From positions 1 to 21,116 of IMG/VR virus record IMGVR_UViG_3300009506_000210: a stretch of DNA of 21,116 nt; one strand, 5' to 3'. Below are positions 7,715-14,204 of this stretch, piece after piece. The DNA comes from a virus. Numbering within the stretch: the first letter of the stretch is position 1; the number at the start of each line of letters is the position of its first letter. The translations under genes and the position numbers were made by a program. The notes beneath the pieces were generated by a model. It saw nothing but the letters and a program-made list of their open reading frames with translations, ran no database searches and was not told the origin of the DNA.

Positions 7715-8251
7715 ATGGCTTATACCATTATTGAAAACAACGTTGTCACCTTGCCGATTGCTTCCACTGATTCGGGCGTGACTTTCCCCAATGCCAGCTC
7801 GGCGGCTCCTACGCCTCCACTGGTTCCCGGCATGATTGTTCGTGCACAAGATCCGACTTATGGCGAGGCTGAATTTATCCTGCTTGCAGGTGTGGCTTCA
7901 ACTACCGTTGGCTCGGTTGTTACCTACAACACTTCTAGCTTTACCACTGCGCTGGCACCGGTTGGCACTTACCTGCCACAGCCAATCGCAATTGCAATGT
8001 CCGCAAATACCTCCGCATCCACATGGGGTTGGTATCAAATCAGCGGTATTGCAGTGGTTAGCAAGAGCTCTGCAGTATCTCTGGCAGCGAATGCCCAAGT
8101 TGGCGTGCTGACTGCTGGCTTCATCGCTGGCACCGGTTCCGGCAAAGAGGTTCAGGGTGCTCTAGTGGCTGCTGTGGCTTCTGCAACTGCTGGCCGCACC
8201 ACAGTCCAGGTTGTTCTGGATCGCCCGCACATGCAGGGACGTATCACGTAA
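7715..8251 (+). CDS. Capsid decoration / minor head protein
   Basis: A 178-aa protein starting 12 bp after the coat gene with SD AAGGAG, so expressed with it. It is beta-rich and dominated by Ala, Ser, Thr and Val. The block PGMIVRAQDPTYGEAEFILLA followed by a GSVVTYN segment is characteristic of a protein often encoded right after the coat gene in podophages, with a repeated barrel-like second half (QISGIAVV..., AQVGVLTAGFIAGTGSGKEV) and a conserved end VVLDRPHMQGRIT. Probable function: cementing or decorating the capsid surface. A strong intrinsic terminator follows 11 bp downstream, setting this two-gene unit apart from the rest. The exact position on the particle cannot be told. Confidence 0.7.
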   Translation: MAYTIIENNVVTLPIASTDSGVTFPNASSAAPTPPLVPGMIVRAQDPTYGEAEFILLAGVASTTVGSVVTYNTSSFTTALAPVGTYLPQPIAIAMSANTSASTWGWYQISGIAVVSKSSAVSLAANAQVGVLTAGFIAGTGSGKEVQGALVAAVASATAGRTTVQVVLDRPHMQGRIT

Positions 8252-8262
8252 TATTGAAGTTT

Positions 8263-8305
8263 ATGGCCTCTTCTATAGAGGGGGCCATTTAATTCATTAT
8301 TTTTA
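8263..8305 (+). terminator. Intrinsic (Rho-independent) terminator after the capsid genes
   Basis: A 10-bp stem (8263-8272 with 8279-8288; GGCC core plus wobble pairs, loop CTATAG) is followed by a T-rich tract (TTAATTCATTATTTTT, 8289-8304). This is a textbook arrangement at the end of the coat/decoration unit. Readthrough or a new promoter must serve the genes downstream, which continue on the same strand. Confidence 0.85.
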
Positions 8306-8315
8306 ATACTACTAT

Positions 8316-8345
8316 TTGAAATATGGATTTCGATGCCATTGCTAT
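8316..8345 (+). promoter_or_regulatory. Possible promoter downstream of the terminator
   Basis: TTGAAA (8316-8321, 5 of 6 to the -35 consensus) and TGCTAT (8340-8345, 3 of 6 to the -10) are 18 bp apart, 32 bp before the DUF115-methyltransferase start. The -10 match is poor; the main argument is the need for transcription to resume after the terminator. Confidence 0.25.
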
Positions 8346-8376
8346 CTCCAATTGCTCGAAATAAACAGGAGAAATA

Positions 8377-9747
8377 ATGCAGCTTCCTTACAGCAATCTC
8401 CAAATCTCCCATCAAAATCCGGGCGCATCCAAGCCTCTGATTTTCCCAATCGAAGTAATTTGCAATACTGACGATGAAATATTGCACGAAAACATCCGAA
8501 TTAACTCGCGCCGCTCAGGTAAATGGATAAAGTTAGAAAAAGAACACGACAAATTGGCCGTTCTTTGTGGAAGCGGCCCTAGCCTGGCGAATTACATCGA
8601 TGAGATACGAGAAAAGCAGGAAAACGGCGCAATTATCTATGCGATGAATGGTGCGGCACAATATTTGGCAAAACGCGGGATTATTCCTCAATATCAGGTA
8701 ATAATTGATGCACGTCCAGAAACAGCAGATTTAGTTGGCCCTGCATTACAACACTTATTTGCCTCTCAAGTGCACCCGGATTGTTTTGATAAAGCCGATG
8801 CGCTCATTTGGCATCTTCAGATTGAGGGAATCGATGATCTGCTCCCTGAGTACAATGATGATTATTGCCTGATTGGCGGGGCGGCATCAGTTGGCAATAC
8901 TGCGACCTGTCTTGCATATGCAATGGGGTTCAGATATCTAGATATATACGGATATGATTCGAGCAACAAGGGTAAAAGCTCTCATGTGGCCCATCAGGCT
9001 ATCAATGATGGAGAGCCCATGGCTTCAGTTAGGTTTGGCGGTAAAGATTATATGTGTAGCCTCACCATGAAGCTCCAAGCCGAAAAATTCATGGATACCG
9101 CGCGCGCTTTGAAATCTTATGGGGTAGAAATCAACGTATTTGGCTATGGTCTTTTGCCTGATATGTGGAAGGCATGGGGCGAAATCGGAAAACTTGATGA
9201 GCAAGCGAAATATGAACTCATGTGGACGCACCCGGAATACCGGAATGTCGCCCCTGGCGAAGAGTGCGCGGATATTTTCATCGAAAAGTGTAAGCCTGCT
9301 GGCAGAGTGATAGATTTTGGCTGTGGTACGGGGCGCGGCGGTTTGAAAATCAAGGAATCAGGCTGTGAGGTGCTATTACTTGATTTTACCGAGAATTCAC
9401 GCGACTTGGAGGCAATGACACTTCCGTTTATGCAGGTTGATCTGACTAAGCAAATCGACGTTACGCCAGCCGAGTTCGGATACTGTACCGATGTAATGGA
9501 ACACATCGAGCCGGGAAAGGTTGAGGATGTGATTCGCAATATTCTGGCAGTTGCCCGGAATGTATTTTTCCAGATTTCTCTTGTTCCTGATGCCATGGGC
9601 GCACTCATTGGGCAGGATCTTCATTTATCAGTCCACCCATATACATGGTGGGCCGATAAGTTTGCTGAGCTTGGTTATTCGGTCAATTGGTCGATCGATC
9701 AGGGAATTTCGGCAATCTATTACGTTTCCAACCACTTGGAGAATTAA
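8377..9747 (+). CDS. Fusion: DUF115/MptE-like domain + SAM-dependent methyltransferase
   Basis: A 456-aa protein with SD AGGAG. Residues about 55-260 match the DUF115 superfamily: GSGPSL at 65-70, then YAMNGAAQYL..RGIIPQYQVIID with D111, IGGAASVGNTATCLAYAMGF at 166-185 and DIYGYDSS at 189-196. Characterised relatives are archaeal 6-hydroxymethylpterin pyrophosphokinase MptE and bacterial Maf flagellin glycosyltransferases. Residues about 285-456 are a class I methyltransferase: motif I VIDFGCGTG (311-319), acidic D336 after strand 2, and TDVMEHI (371-377), the usual motif IV area. The two domains are joined by a linker (LDEQAKYELMWTHPEYRNVA) like that preceding phage Methyltransf_11-type domains. 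It sits in the virion operon between capsid and adaptor genes, so a virion or surface glycan modification is plausible but unproven. A target of pterin, nucleotide or sugar cannot be chosen from sequence. Confidence 0.8.
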   Translation: MQLPYSNLQISHQNPGASKPLIFPIEVICNTDDEILHENIRINSRRSGKWIKLEKEHDKLAVLCGSGPSLANYIDEIREKQENGAIIYAMNGAAQYLAKRGIIPQYQVIIDARPETADLVGPALQHLFASQVHPDCFDKADALIWHLQIEGIDDLLPEYNDDYCLIGGAASVGNTATCLAYAMGFRYLDIYGYDSSNKGKSSHVAHQAINDGEPMASVRFGGKDYMCSLTMKLQAEKFMDTARALKSYGVEINVFGYGLLPDMWKAWGEIGKLDEQAKYELMWTHPEYRNVAPGEECADIFIEKCKPAGRVIDFGCGTGRGGLKIKESGCEVLLLDFTENSRDLEAMTLPFMQVDLTKQIDVTPAEFGYCTDVMEHIEPGKVEDVIRNILAVARNVFFQISLVPDAMGALIGQDLHLSVHPYTWWADKFAELGYSVNWSIDQGISAIYYVSNHLEN

Positions 9748-9748
9748 A

Positions 9749-10432
9749 ATGTTAGCTTCCGACCTAGACAATCCAGAATATGCAGGTGCACAAAACCCGG
9801 ACAATCGCCTTGCTGTGCAGTTCTACATCAAAGCGGTGAAAAATGAATTCGAGAGCCAACAACAAGGGCGGCCAATATTTCAGGATATGGATTTCGTGAA
9901 AATATTTGTGCCTGGCGACTCCACAAGCGTCATTGATACGATCGCACGCGATGACCACAAGCGCCGGTTCCCGATTCAGTGGGCACGCTTTCAGAATAGC
10001 AAGGAACAGGAAACCTACGAAATGGGAACGCCTATTTCAGAATGGCCGCGAGTTACCAAATCCCAAGCAGAAATGCTGCGTGCGCTAAAATTCTACACTG
10101 TGGAATCGATTGCAAGCGCATCTGATTCACAAATTCAGAGCATTGGGATGCTGGCCGGCACTTCCCCGTACAATTTCCGCGACATGGCCCAGAATTTCCT
10201 GAAGTCTGCCCAAGGTGAGGTGATACTGAATGAAGTCGAGCAAAAAGCCACTTTTGCCGAGCAGGAAAATGAAGAATTGCGCGCCCAACTTGCCGAAAGT
10301 AATAGGCAAAACGAAGAAAACACTGCTAAACTTGCAGAGCTTCAAGAGCAAATGGCTCAACTCCTTGAGCAGAAACCAGTGCCAGCTAAGCGTGGCCGCA
10401 AGCCAAAGGCAACGCCGGAGGCTTCTGAATAA
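9749..10432 (+). CDS. Coiled-coil phage protein with basic AT-hook-like tail
   Basis: A 227-aa protein from ATG 9749, one base after the previous stop; the frame is open 198 bp further upstream but that overlaps the methyltransferase, so the coupled ATG is preferred. Residues 1-100 contain a conserved block seen in many podophages (GRPIFQDMDFVKIFVPGD, DDHKRRFPIQWARFQ). A helical middle (FKxYTVESIASASDSQIQSI-like region) leads to a coiled coil at about 155-210 rich in Glu/Gln/Leu, and the end KRGRKPK resembles an AT-hook-type DNA-binding tail. The position before the adaptor suggests a head-tail or DNA-associated morphogenesis role; no function is known to me. It carries the 21-bp sequence (10349-10369) shared exactly with the scaffold gene. 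Confidence 0.7.
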   Translation: MLASDLDNPEYAGAQNPDNRLAVQFYIKAVKNEFESQQQGRPIFQDMDFVKIFVPGDSTSVIDTIARDDHKRRFPIQWARFQNSKEQETYEMGTPISEWPRVTKSQAEMLRALKFYTVESIASASDSQIQSIGMLAGTSPYNFRDMAQNFLKSAQGEVILNEVEQKATFAEQENEELRAQLAESNRQNEENTAKLAELQEQMAQLLEQKPVPAKRGRKPKATPEASE

Positions 10433-10443
10433 GGAGTTGAGTT

Positions 10444-11349
10444 ATGTCAGCAACAATGCTTCAATTGGTAACACAGGCCACGGGGGAGCTGGGTATTCCT
10501 GTTCCCTCGTATGTTGCTGGAAACACAAATCAAGATGTAACCCAAATCCTCGCATTGCTGAATGCGTGCGGTTATGAACTTTCCCGCGAATATAATTGGC
10601 AGGCACTCAACAAATCCTATATATTCACGGTTTCCTATACCTCAATCACTGGTGATACAACTGATGGATCGAGCAACCTCACGAATGCAAGTTCCATTTC
10701 CGGCATCGATTCGACTTATCAGATTAGTGGTGATGGGCTAAATCAAGCCACCTATGTATCTGGAACGCCGTCCGGTACCACTATCGGCCTGTCACAACCT
10801 GCAACCTCAACCAATATCGGCTCAACCTATACGCTTGGAAAGGTAAAATATTCTCTTCCGAGTGACTACGATCGCCTTATTCCCCGTACTCATTGGGACA
10901 AATCAAAGCATTGGGAAATGATGGGGCCAGAAACTCCGCAACAATGGGAATGGCTGATTTCCGGCTATATCTCGACCGGGCCGCGTGTTCGGTGGCGCTT
11001 ATTCGGCAATTATTTCCAGCTCTGGCCGCTGATTTCCACGTCTGAAGTTTTAGGCTTCGAGTATGTATCGAATGCTTGGGCGGCTGATACCGGAGGAACT
11101 GCGCAATCTTCTTTCACTGCTGACACTGACACATGCATTTTCCCTGATCGCCTGATGGTTCTTGCGCTCAAAAAGAAATACATGGAGATAAAGGGATTTG
11201 ATACTACAGCAATTGAGCGCGATTATCTGACCCAATTGGGAATTGCCAAGTCTGCAGATGGTGGCTCGCCAAATCTCTCATACTCTCCGCGCATCAGTAC
11301 AATACTGATTGGCTGGGAGCAGATCCCAGATTCCGGATATGGCTCATAA
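10444..11349 (+). CDS. Head-tail adaptor (P22 gp4-like position)
   Basis: A 301-aa protein with SD AAGGAG and a 1-base stop/start overlap with the next gene. The N-terminal helices (MLQLVTQATGELGI, QILALLNACGYELSREYNWQAL) and the block SLPSDYDRLIPRTHWDKSKH followed by MMGPETPQQWEWL (about residues 138-172) are typical of the podophage adaptor/tail accessory protein family, whose members bind under the portal and seat the tail. Residues about 62-135 are a Ser/Thr/Gly-rich insertion that looks like a small beta domain, larger than in P22 gp4 (166 aa). The C-terminal half, with FPDRLMVLALKKKYMEIKGF, is helical. Its order before the gp10-like hub matches P22 (gp4, gp10). Confidence 0.75.
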   Translation: MSATMLQLVTQATGELGIPVPSYVAGNTNQDVTQILALLNACGYELSREYNWQALNKSYIFTVSYTSITGDTTDGSSNLTNASSISGIDSTYQISGDGLNQATYVSGTPSGTTIGLSQPATSTNIGSTYTLGKVKYSLPSDYDRLIPRTHWDKSKHWEMMGPETPQQWEWLISGYISTGPRVRWRLFGNYFQLWPLISTSEVLGFEYVSNAWAADTGGTAQSSFTADTDTCIFPDRLMVLALKKKYMEIKGFDTTAIERDYLTQLGIAKSADGGSPNLSYSPRISTILIGWEQIPDSGYGS

Positions 11350-11687
11350 TGCTAAATTACCAGCAAACACGTACCGGGACACCCACAAGGATGGCGCAGG
11401 CTTCCTTGTCGGCGTCCCCTGCAGCCATTTACACCGCAACATCAAACCAGCGTGCGGCAATCACTGATATTCTGATTTGCAATACCACCGCATCAGATTT
11501 GACGGTTGATTTGTATGTGGGTTCCGCAGCAACTACATCAGAAGCTATTCTTTATGGCGCTACTGTTTCTGCCAATTCCACATTAAGTATGACTGGATTT
11601 GTTGTGATGAATGGGGGAGATACGATTACCGGCACAGGCTCGGCGGTTGGGCTTACTGCAACGATTTCAGGAATGGAGGACATATGA
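11349..11687 (+). CDS. Small beta-sandwich-type virion protein
   Basis: A 112-aa protein starting inside the previous stop (TAATG) and ending in an ATGA overlap, so translationally coupled on both sides. After a short N-terminus the sequence follows the pattern 'aiYt...n.raaItdI.icNtt.sd.tv.ly+g......ailyg..vsAns.l.....vvmn.GDti.g....vGlt.tisG.e', which I recognise from many small phage structural proteins (head-tail interface or tail decoration). Strongly enriched in Ala, Thr, Ser and Ile, no Cys pair (one Cys), no charged active site. Located between adaptor and another beta protein. A structural virion role is likely; whether on head or tail is not decidable. Confidence 0.65.
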   Translation: MLNYQQTRTGTPTRMAQASLSASPAAIYTATSNQRAAITDILICNTTASDLTVDLYVGSAATTSEAILYGATVSANSTLSMTGFVVMNGGDTITGTGSAVGLTATISGMEDI

Positions 11688-12208
11688 TCCTCACACAAAT
11701 TCCTATTGGCGAAATCGTTACTGTTGATGAAATCCATGAGAATATTGAAAAGGGCGTTTTCTTTTCTGGCGGGTATTATAATGCAGCCGTAACAGCTTCC
11801 AGCACTTTACAATTATTGGTGCAAGTTTCAACCAATATTATTCATCTACATTTATACGGAACGTGCAGTCAAGATATGACGCTTGAGTTATATGAAGGGC
11901 CGACTTTTTCTGCGGCTGGCACTTCTGTCACCATGTCGAATCACAACCGGACTTCTGCCAAAACAACCACGACAACTGTCACCCATACCCCAACAATTAC
12001 GGGGACGGGGACGCAATTAAACTCAACGCAATATGTACCATCTGGTGCCGGAGGGGGAGCAAGTGGCGGGGGCTCGGGGGACTTTGCAGGCGCATTATCT
12101 GATTTTTACTTAAAATCAAACACGGATTATCTGATTCGATATACGAATATTGGGGCAACGACCGCAAAACTTGGCGGCTCACTTGCTTTTTATGAGGTTG
12201 GATTATGA
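11684..12208 (+). CDS. Virion protein of unknown role (beta-rich, GGG-linker)
   Basis: A 174-aa protein coupled by ATGA overlaps to its neighbours. The N-terminal part contains 'vHenie.G..f..Gyy' (IHENIEKGVFFSGGYYNAAV), then a hydrophobic beta region (LHLYGTCSQDMTLELYEGPT), MSNHNRTSA, a Thr-only run (TTTTTV), a Gly/Ser linker (SGAGGGASGGGSGDFAG) and a C-terminal YLKSNTDYLIRYTNIG. The combination 'yEGpT...G......N.nR.s...........LK.ntdYliR.tN' recurs in short unnamed podophage proteins encoded next to gp10-like hubs. The Gly-rich linker looks like a loop inside a beta sandwich. No enzymatic motif. I infer a particle component, perhaps a head fibre or tail accessory. Confidence 0.6.
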   Translation: MILTQIPIGEIVTVDEIHENIEKGVFFSGGYYNAAVTASSTLQLLVQVSTNIIHLHLYGTCSQDMTLELYEGPTFSAAGTSVTMSNHNRTSAKTTTTTVTHTPTITGTGTQLNSTQYVPSGAGGGASGGGSGDFAGALSDFYLKSNTDYLIRYTNIGATTAKLGGSLAFYEVGL

Positions 12209-13725
12209 AGCGTGTTTCTCGATCAACTTCGATTCAAGCCCCAATTCTGGGTTGGAATACGCGCGATCCTATCTCGAATATGTCAATCCAGAATGCGGCC
12301 ATCCTTACAAACTGGTTTCCCAATGCTACTGACCTGAGATTACGCAAGGGCTACTCAAATCATGTTACCGGAATTGGCAATGAGGTTCAATCTTTGATGG
12401 TTTATTCCGGGGCGGCTTCTGCAAAAATGTTCGGGGCGGCCGGCACTGATTTCTATAACGTTTCCTCGGCAGGAGCAGTCGGGGCGGCGGTGGTAACTGG
12501 CCTATCAAATTCAAAATGGGAATATGAGAATATTTCTACCTCTGGCGGCAACTTCATGTTGTGCGTTAATGGTGCGGATAAATTACGCGGCTATGATGGT
12601 ACAAATTGGTGGGCTGATGGCGATGGGACACATGACATAACCGGGTTTGATACTTCGACAGCCTCCAATATTCTTTTGTTCAAAAATCGAATCTGGATGA
12701 GCAAGAAGCAAACACTTGATTTGTACTATCTCGGCACTTCTTCAATCGGCGGGGCGGCCTATCTGTTCCCCCTTCAATCCATAGCGAGGAAAGGTGGCTA
12801 TATCGTTTGCATGGCAGCCTGGACGATGGATGCCGGTTATGGTGTGGATGATATGGTGGCCTTTATGACTTCCAACGGTGAGGTCATTGTTTACAGGGGC
12901 ACAGATCCTTCCAGCGCATCAACGTGGACGCTTGTTGGTGTTTGGGAAATCGGTTCCCCGGTTGGTACTCGGTGCATGTTCAAATGGTCTGGGGATTTGC
13001 TGGTATTGGGGCAGGATGGTTTGATGCCAATGTCCGCTGCTTTGCAGTCCACCCGAATCAATAACACAATGGCCCTCACAAATATCATCCAGCCAACTAT
13101 TTCCAGCTCAATGATGACTTACGGCTCAAATTTCGGCTGGGAGATTCAATACTACCCTGGCGCAAATATGCTGTTGATTAATGTTCCGATTGCCCTTGGA
13201 TCACAAGAACAATATGTGATGAATACTATTACAAAAGCATGGTGCCGATTTACTGGATGGAATGCGAACTGTTTTGCAATCTTTAATGATGAGCTCTATT
13301 TCGGAGGTTCCGGAGTGGTTTGCAAGGCATGGAATGGATTTACGGATAATGCTGCCTCGATCAGCGGGGAAGCTGCACAAGCATTTAGCTATTTTGGGAA
13401 TCCGGGGCAGACAAAACGCTTTACTATGATGCGGCCTCTATTGGCCACAACTGGCAGTGTTTCGCTTCAGGCATCAATGAATATTGATTTTTCGACCCAG
13501 AGCAATTATTCGCCCCTTTCCTTGACTCCTATTACCTATGCAACTTGGGATGCGGCAACCTGGGATACTTCACCATGGGCTGATTCCTTGACCATTAGCC
13601 AGCAGTGGCAGGGGGTGGCCGGGGTTGGATATTCAGGAGGGGTAGAGATTGAGGCCATGACAAACGGCGTAGATTGCCGGTGGATTTCAACCGATATTGT
13701 TTATGAGCTCGGGGCCGTACTGTGA
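12205..13725 (+). CDS. Tail hub / DNA-stabilisation protein (P22 gp10-like)
   Basis: A 506-aa protein (P22 gp10 is 472 aa). The N-terminal block APILGWNTRDPISNM, NAAILTNWFPNATDLRLRKG (about residues 12-50) is the diagnostic start of a large podophage family annotated as packaged-DNA stabilisation or tail hub proteins. The middle shows repeated Gly/aromatic blades (VNGADKLRGYDGTNWWADGD, WSGDLLVLGQDGLMPMSA, FNDELYFGGSGVV) consistent with a beta-propeller, and the C-terminus is beta-rich. It closes the portal after packaging and serves as attachment hub for fibres. Coupled to the upstream gene by ATGA and to the GNAT gene by GTGA. Assignment is by N-terminal block, length and gene order; the P22 analogy is functional rather than by strong similarity. 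Confidence 0.8.
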   Translation: MKRVSRSTSIQAPILGWNTRDPISNMSIQNAAILTNWFPNATDLRLRKGYSNHVTGIGNEVQSLMVYSGAASAKMFGAAGTDFYNVSSAGAVGAAVVTGLSNSKWEYENISTSGGNFMLCVNGADKLRGYDGTNWWADGDGTHDITGFDTSTASNILLFKNRIWMSKKQTLDLYYLGTSSIGGAAYLFPLQSIARKGGYIVCMAAWTMDAGYGVDDMVAFMTSNGEVIVYRGTDPSSASTWTLVGVWEIGSPVGTRCMFKWSGDLLVLGQDGLMPMSAALQSTRINNTMALTNIIQPTISSSMMTYGSNFGWEIQYYPGANMLLINVPIALGSQEQYVMNTITKAWCRFTGWNANCFAIFNDELYFGGSGVVCKAWNGFTDNAASISGEAAQAFSYFGNPGQTKRFTMMRPLLATTGSVSLQASMNIDFSTQSNYSPLSLTPITYATWDAATWDTSPWADSLTISQQWQGVAGVGYSGGVEIEAMTNGVDCRWISTDIVYELGAVL

Positions 13726-14147
13726 TTGTTTACGGGCCAGAATGGAATGATATTCTCGGGCAATGGTTGAGTGAAAAGAATGGCGGCCAGTATGTCCCGG
13801 GCAGTATGACTTGCTTGGGATTATTGGGCGAAGACAAGGTAATAGCGGCCTGCGGGTTTGAGAATTACATCGTCAATTCAATTTGCGGCCACATTGCCTT
13901 GGATGGGAAGCCTGGAAAAAAGTTTCTTGTTTTCCTTGGAATGTGTTTCCAATATGTATTTCACCAAACGAAGGTGAAAAAGCTGATTGCCTTTGTGGAT
14001 AGTGAAAATGAGAAATCAGTCCGCCTTAATAGGCATATGGGTTTTGTCGAGGAAGGCCGGATAAAGGATGCCGGAAAGCATGGTGATATGATAATTTTTA
14101 CGATGACTGAAGACCAATGCTATATCTTGCAAAAATATTTGAAATGA
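13722..14147 (+). CDS. GNAT-family N-acetyltransferase
   Basis: A 141-aa protein starting at GTG 13722 inside the hub stop (GTGA), with no SD of its own, so made by coupled re-initiation. It has the layout of a compact GNAT domain: an early strand (VIAACGFENYI), a central region with KFLVFLGMCFQYVF helix, and the C-terminal signature FVDSENEKSVRLNRHMGFVE (residues 91-110), matching the GNAT 'v...N..s..ly.k.GF.e.g' strand-loop-helix. The acetyl-CoA pyrophosphate loop (Q/RxxGxG/A) is not clear; GKPGKK at 62-67 may take that place. The family transfers acetyl from acetyl-CoA to amines; here the substrate is unknown. GNATs occur next to tail genes in several podophages, so modification of a virion protein is possible. 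Confidence 0.75.
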   Translation: MIVYGPEWNDILGQWLSEKNGGQYVPGSMTCLGLLGEDKVIAACGFENYIVNSICGHIALDGKPGKKFLVFLGMCFQYVFHQTKVKKLIAFVDSENEKSVRLNRHMGFVEEGRIKDAGKHGDMIIFTMTEDQCYILQKYLK

Positions 14148-14163
14148 CTTATCATTTCCACAA

Positions 14164-14190
14164 GTTCGGGCTACCTCGAATAATTCTTAA
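14164..14190 (+). terminator. Weak hairpin with T-rich tail, possible terminator or RNA structure
   Basis: TTCGGG (14165-14170) pairs with CTCGAA (14175-14180) through a CTAC loop, including one G-T wobble, and is followed by TAATTCTTAATACT. The stem is short and the U-run is interrupted, so termination would be partial. It occupies most of the 57-bp gap between the GNAT gene and the ejection-protein genes. Confidence 0.25.
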
Positions 14191-14204
14191 TACTAGGAGT
14201 TATT

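Noticed and set aside
8304-8315. TAATACTACTAT, resembling the first part of a T7 RNA polymerase promoter
   Set aside because: The match needs gaps, the downstream initiation sequence is missing, and no other copy extends beyond AATACTA; treated only as part of the short intergenic motif observation.
9551-9748. Upstream extension of the 227-aa gene to an ATG at 9551
   Set aside because: The extra 66 residues overlap the methyltransferase coding end and read like out-of-frame sequence; the ATG at 9749, one base after the upstream stop, fits the coupled style of the operon.
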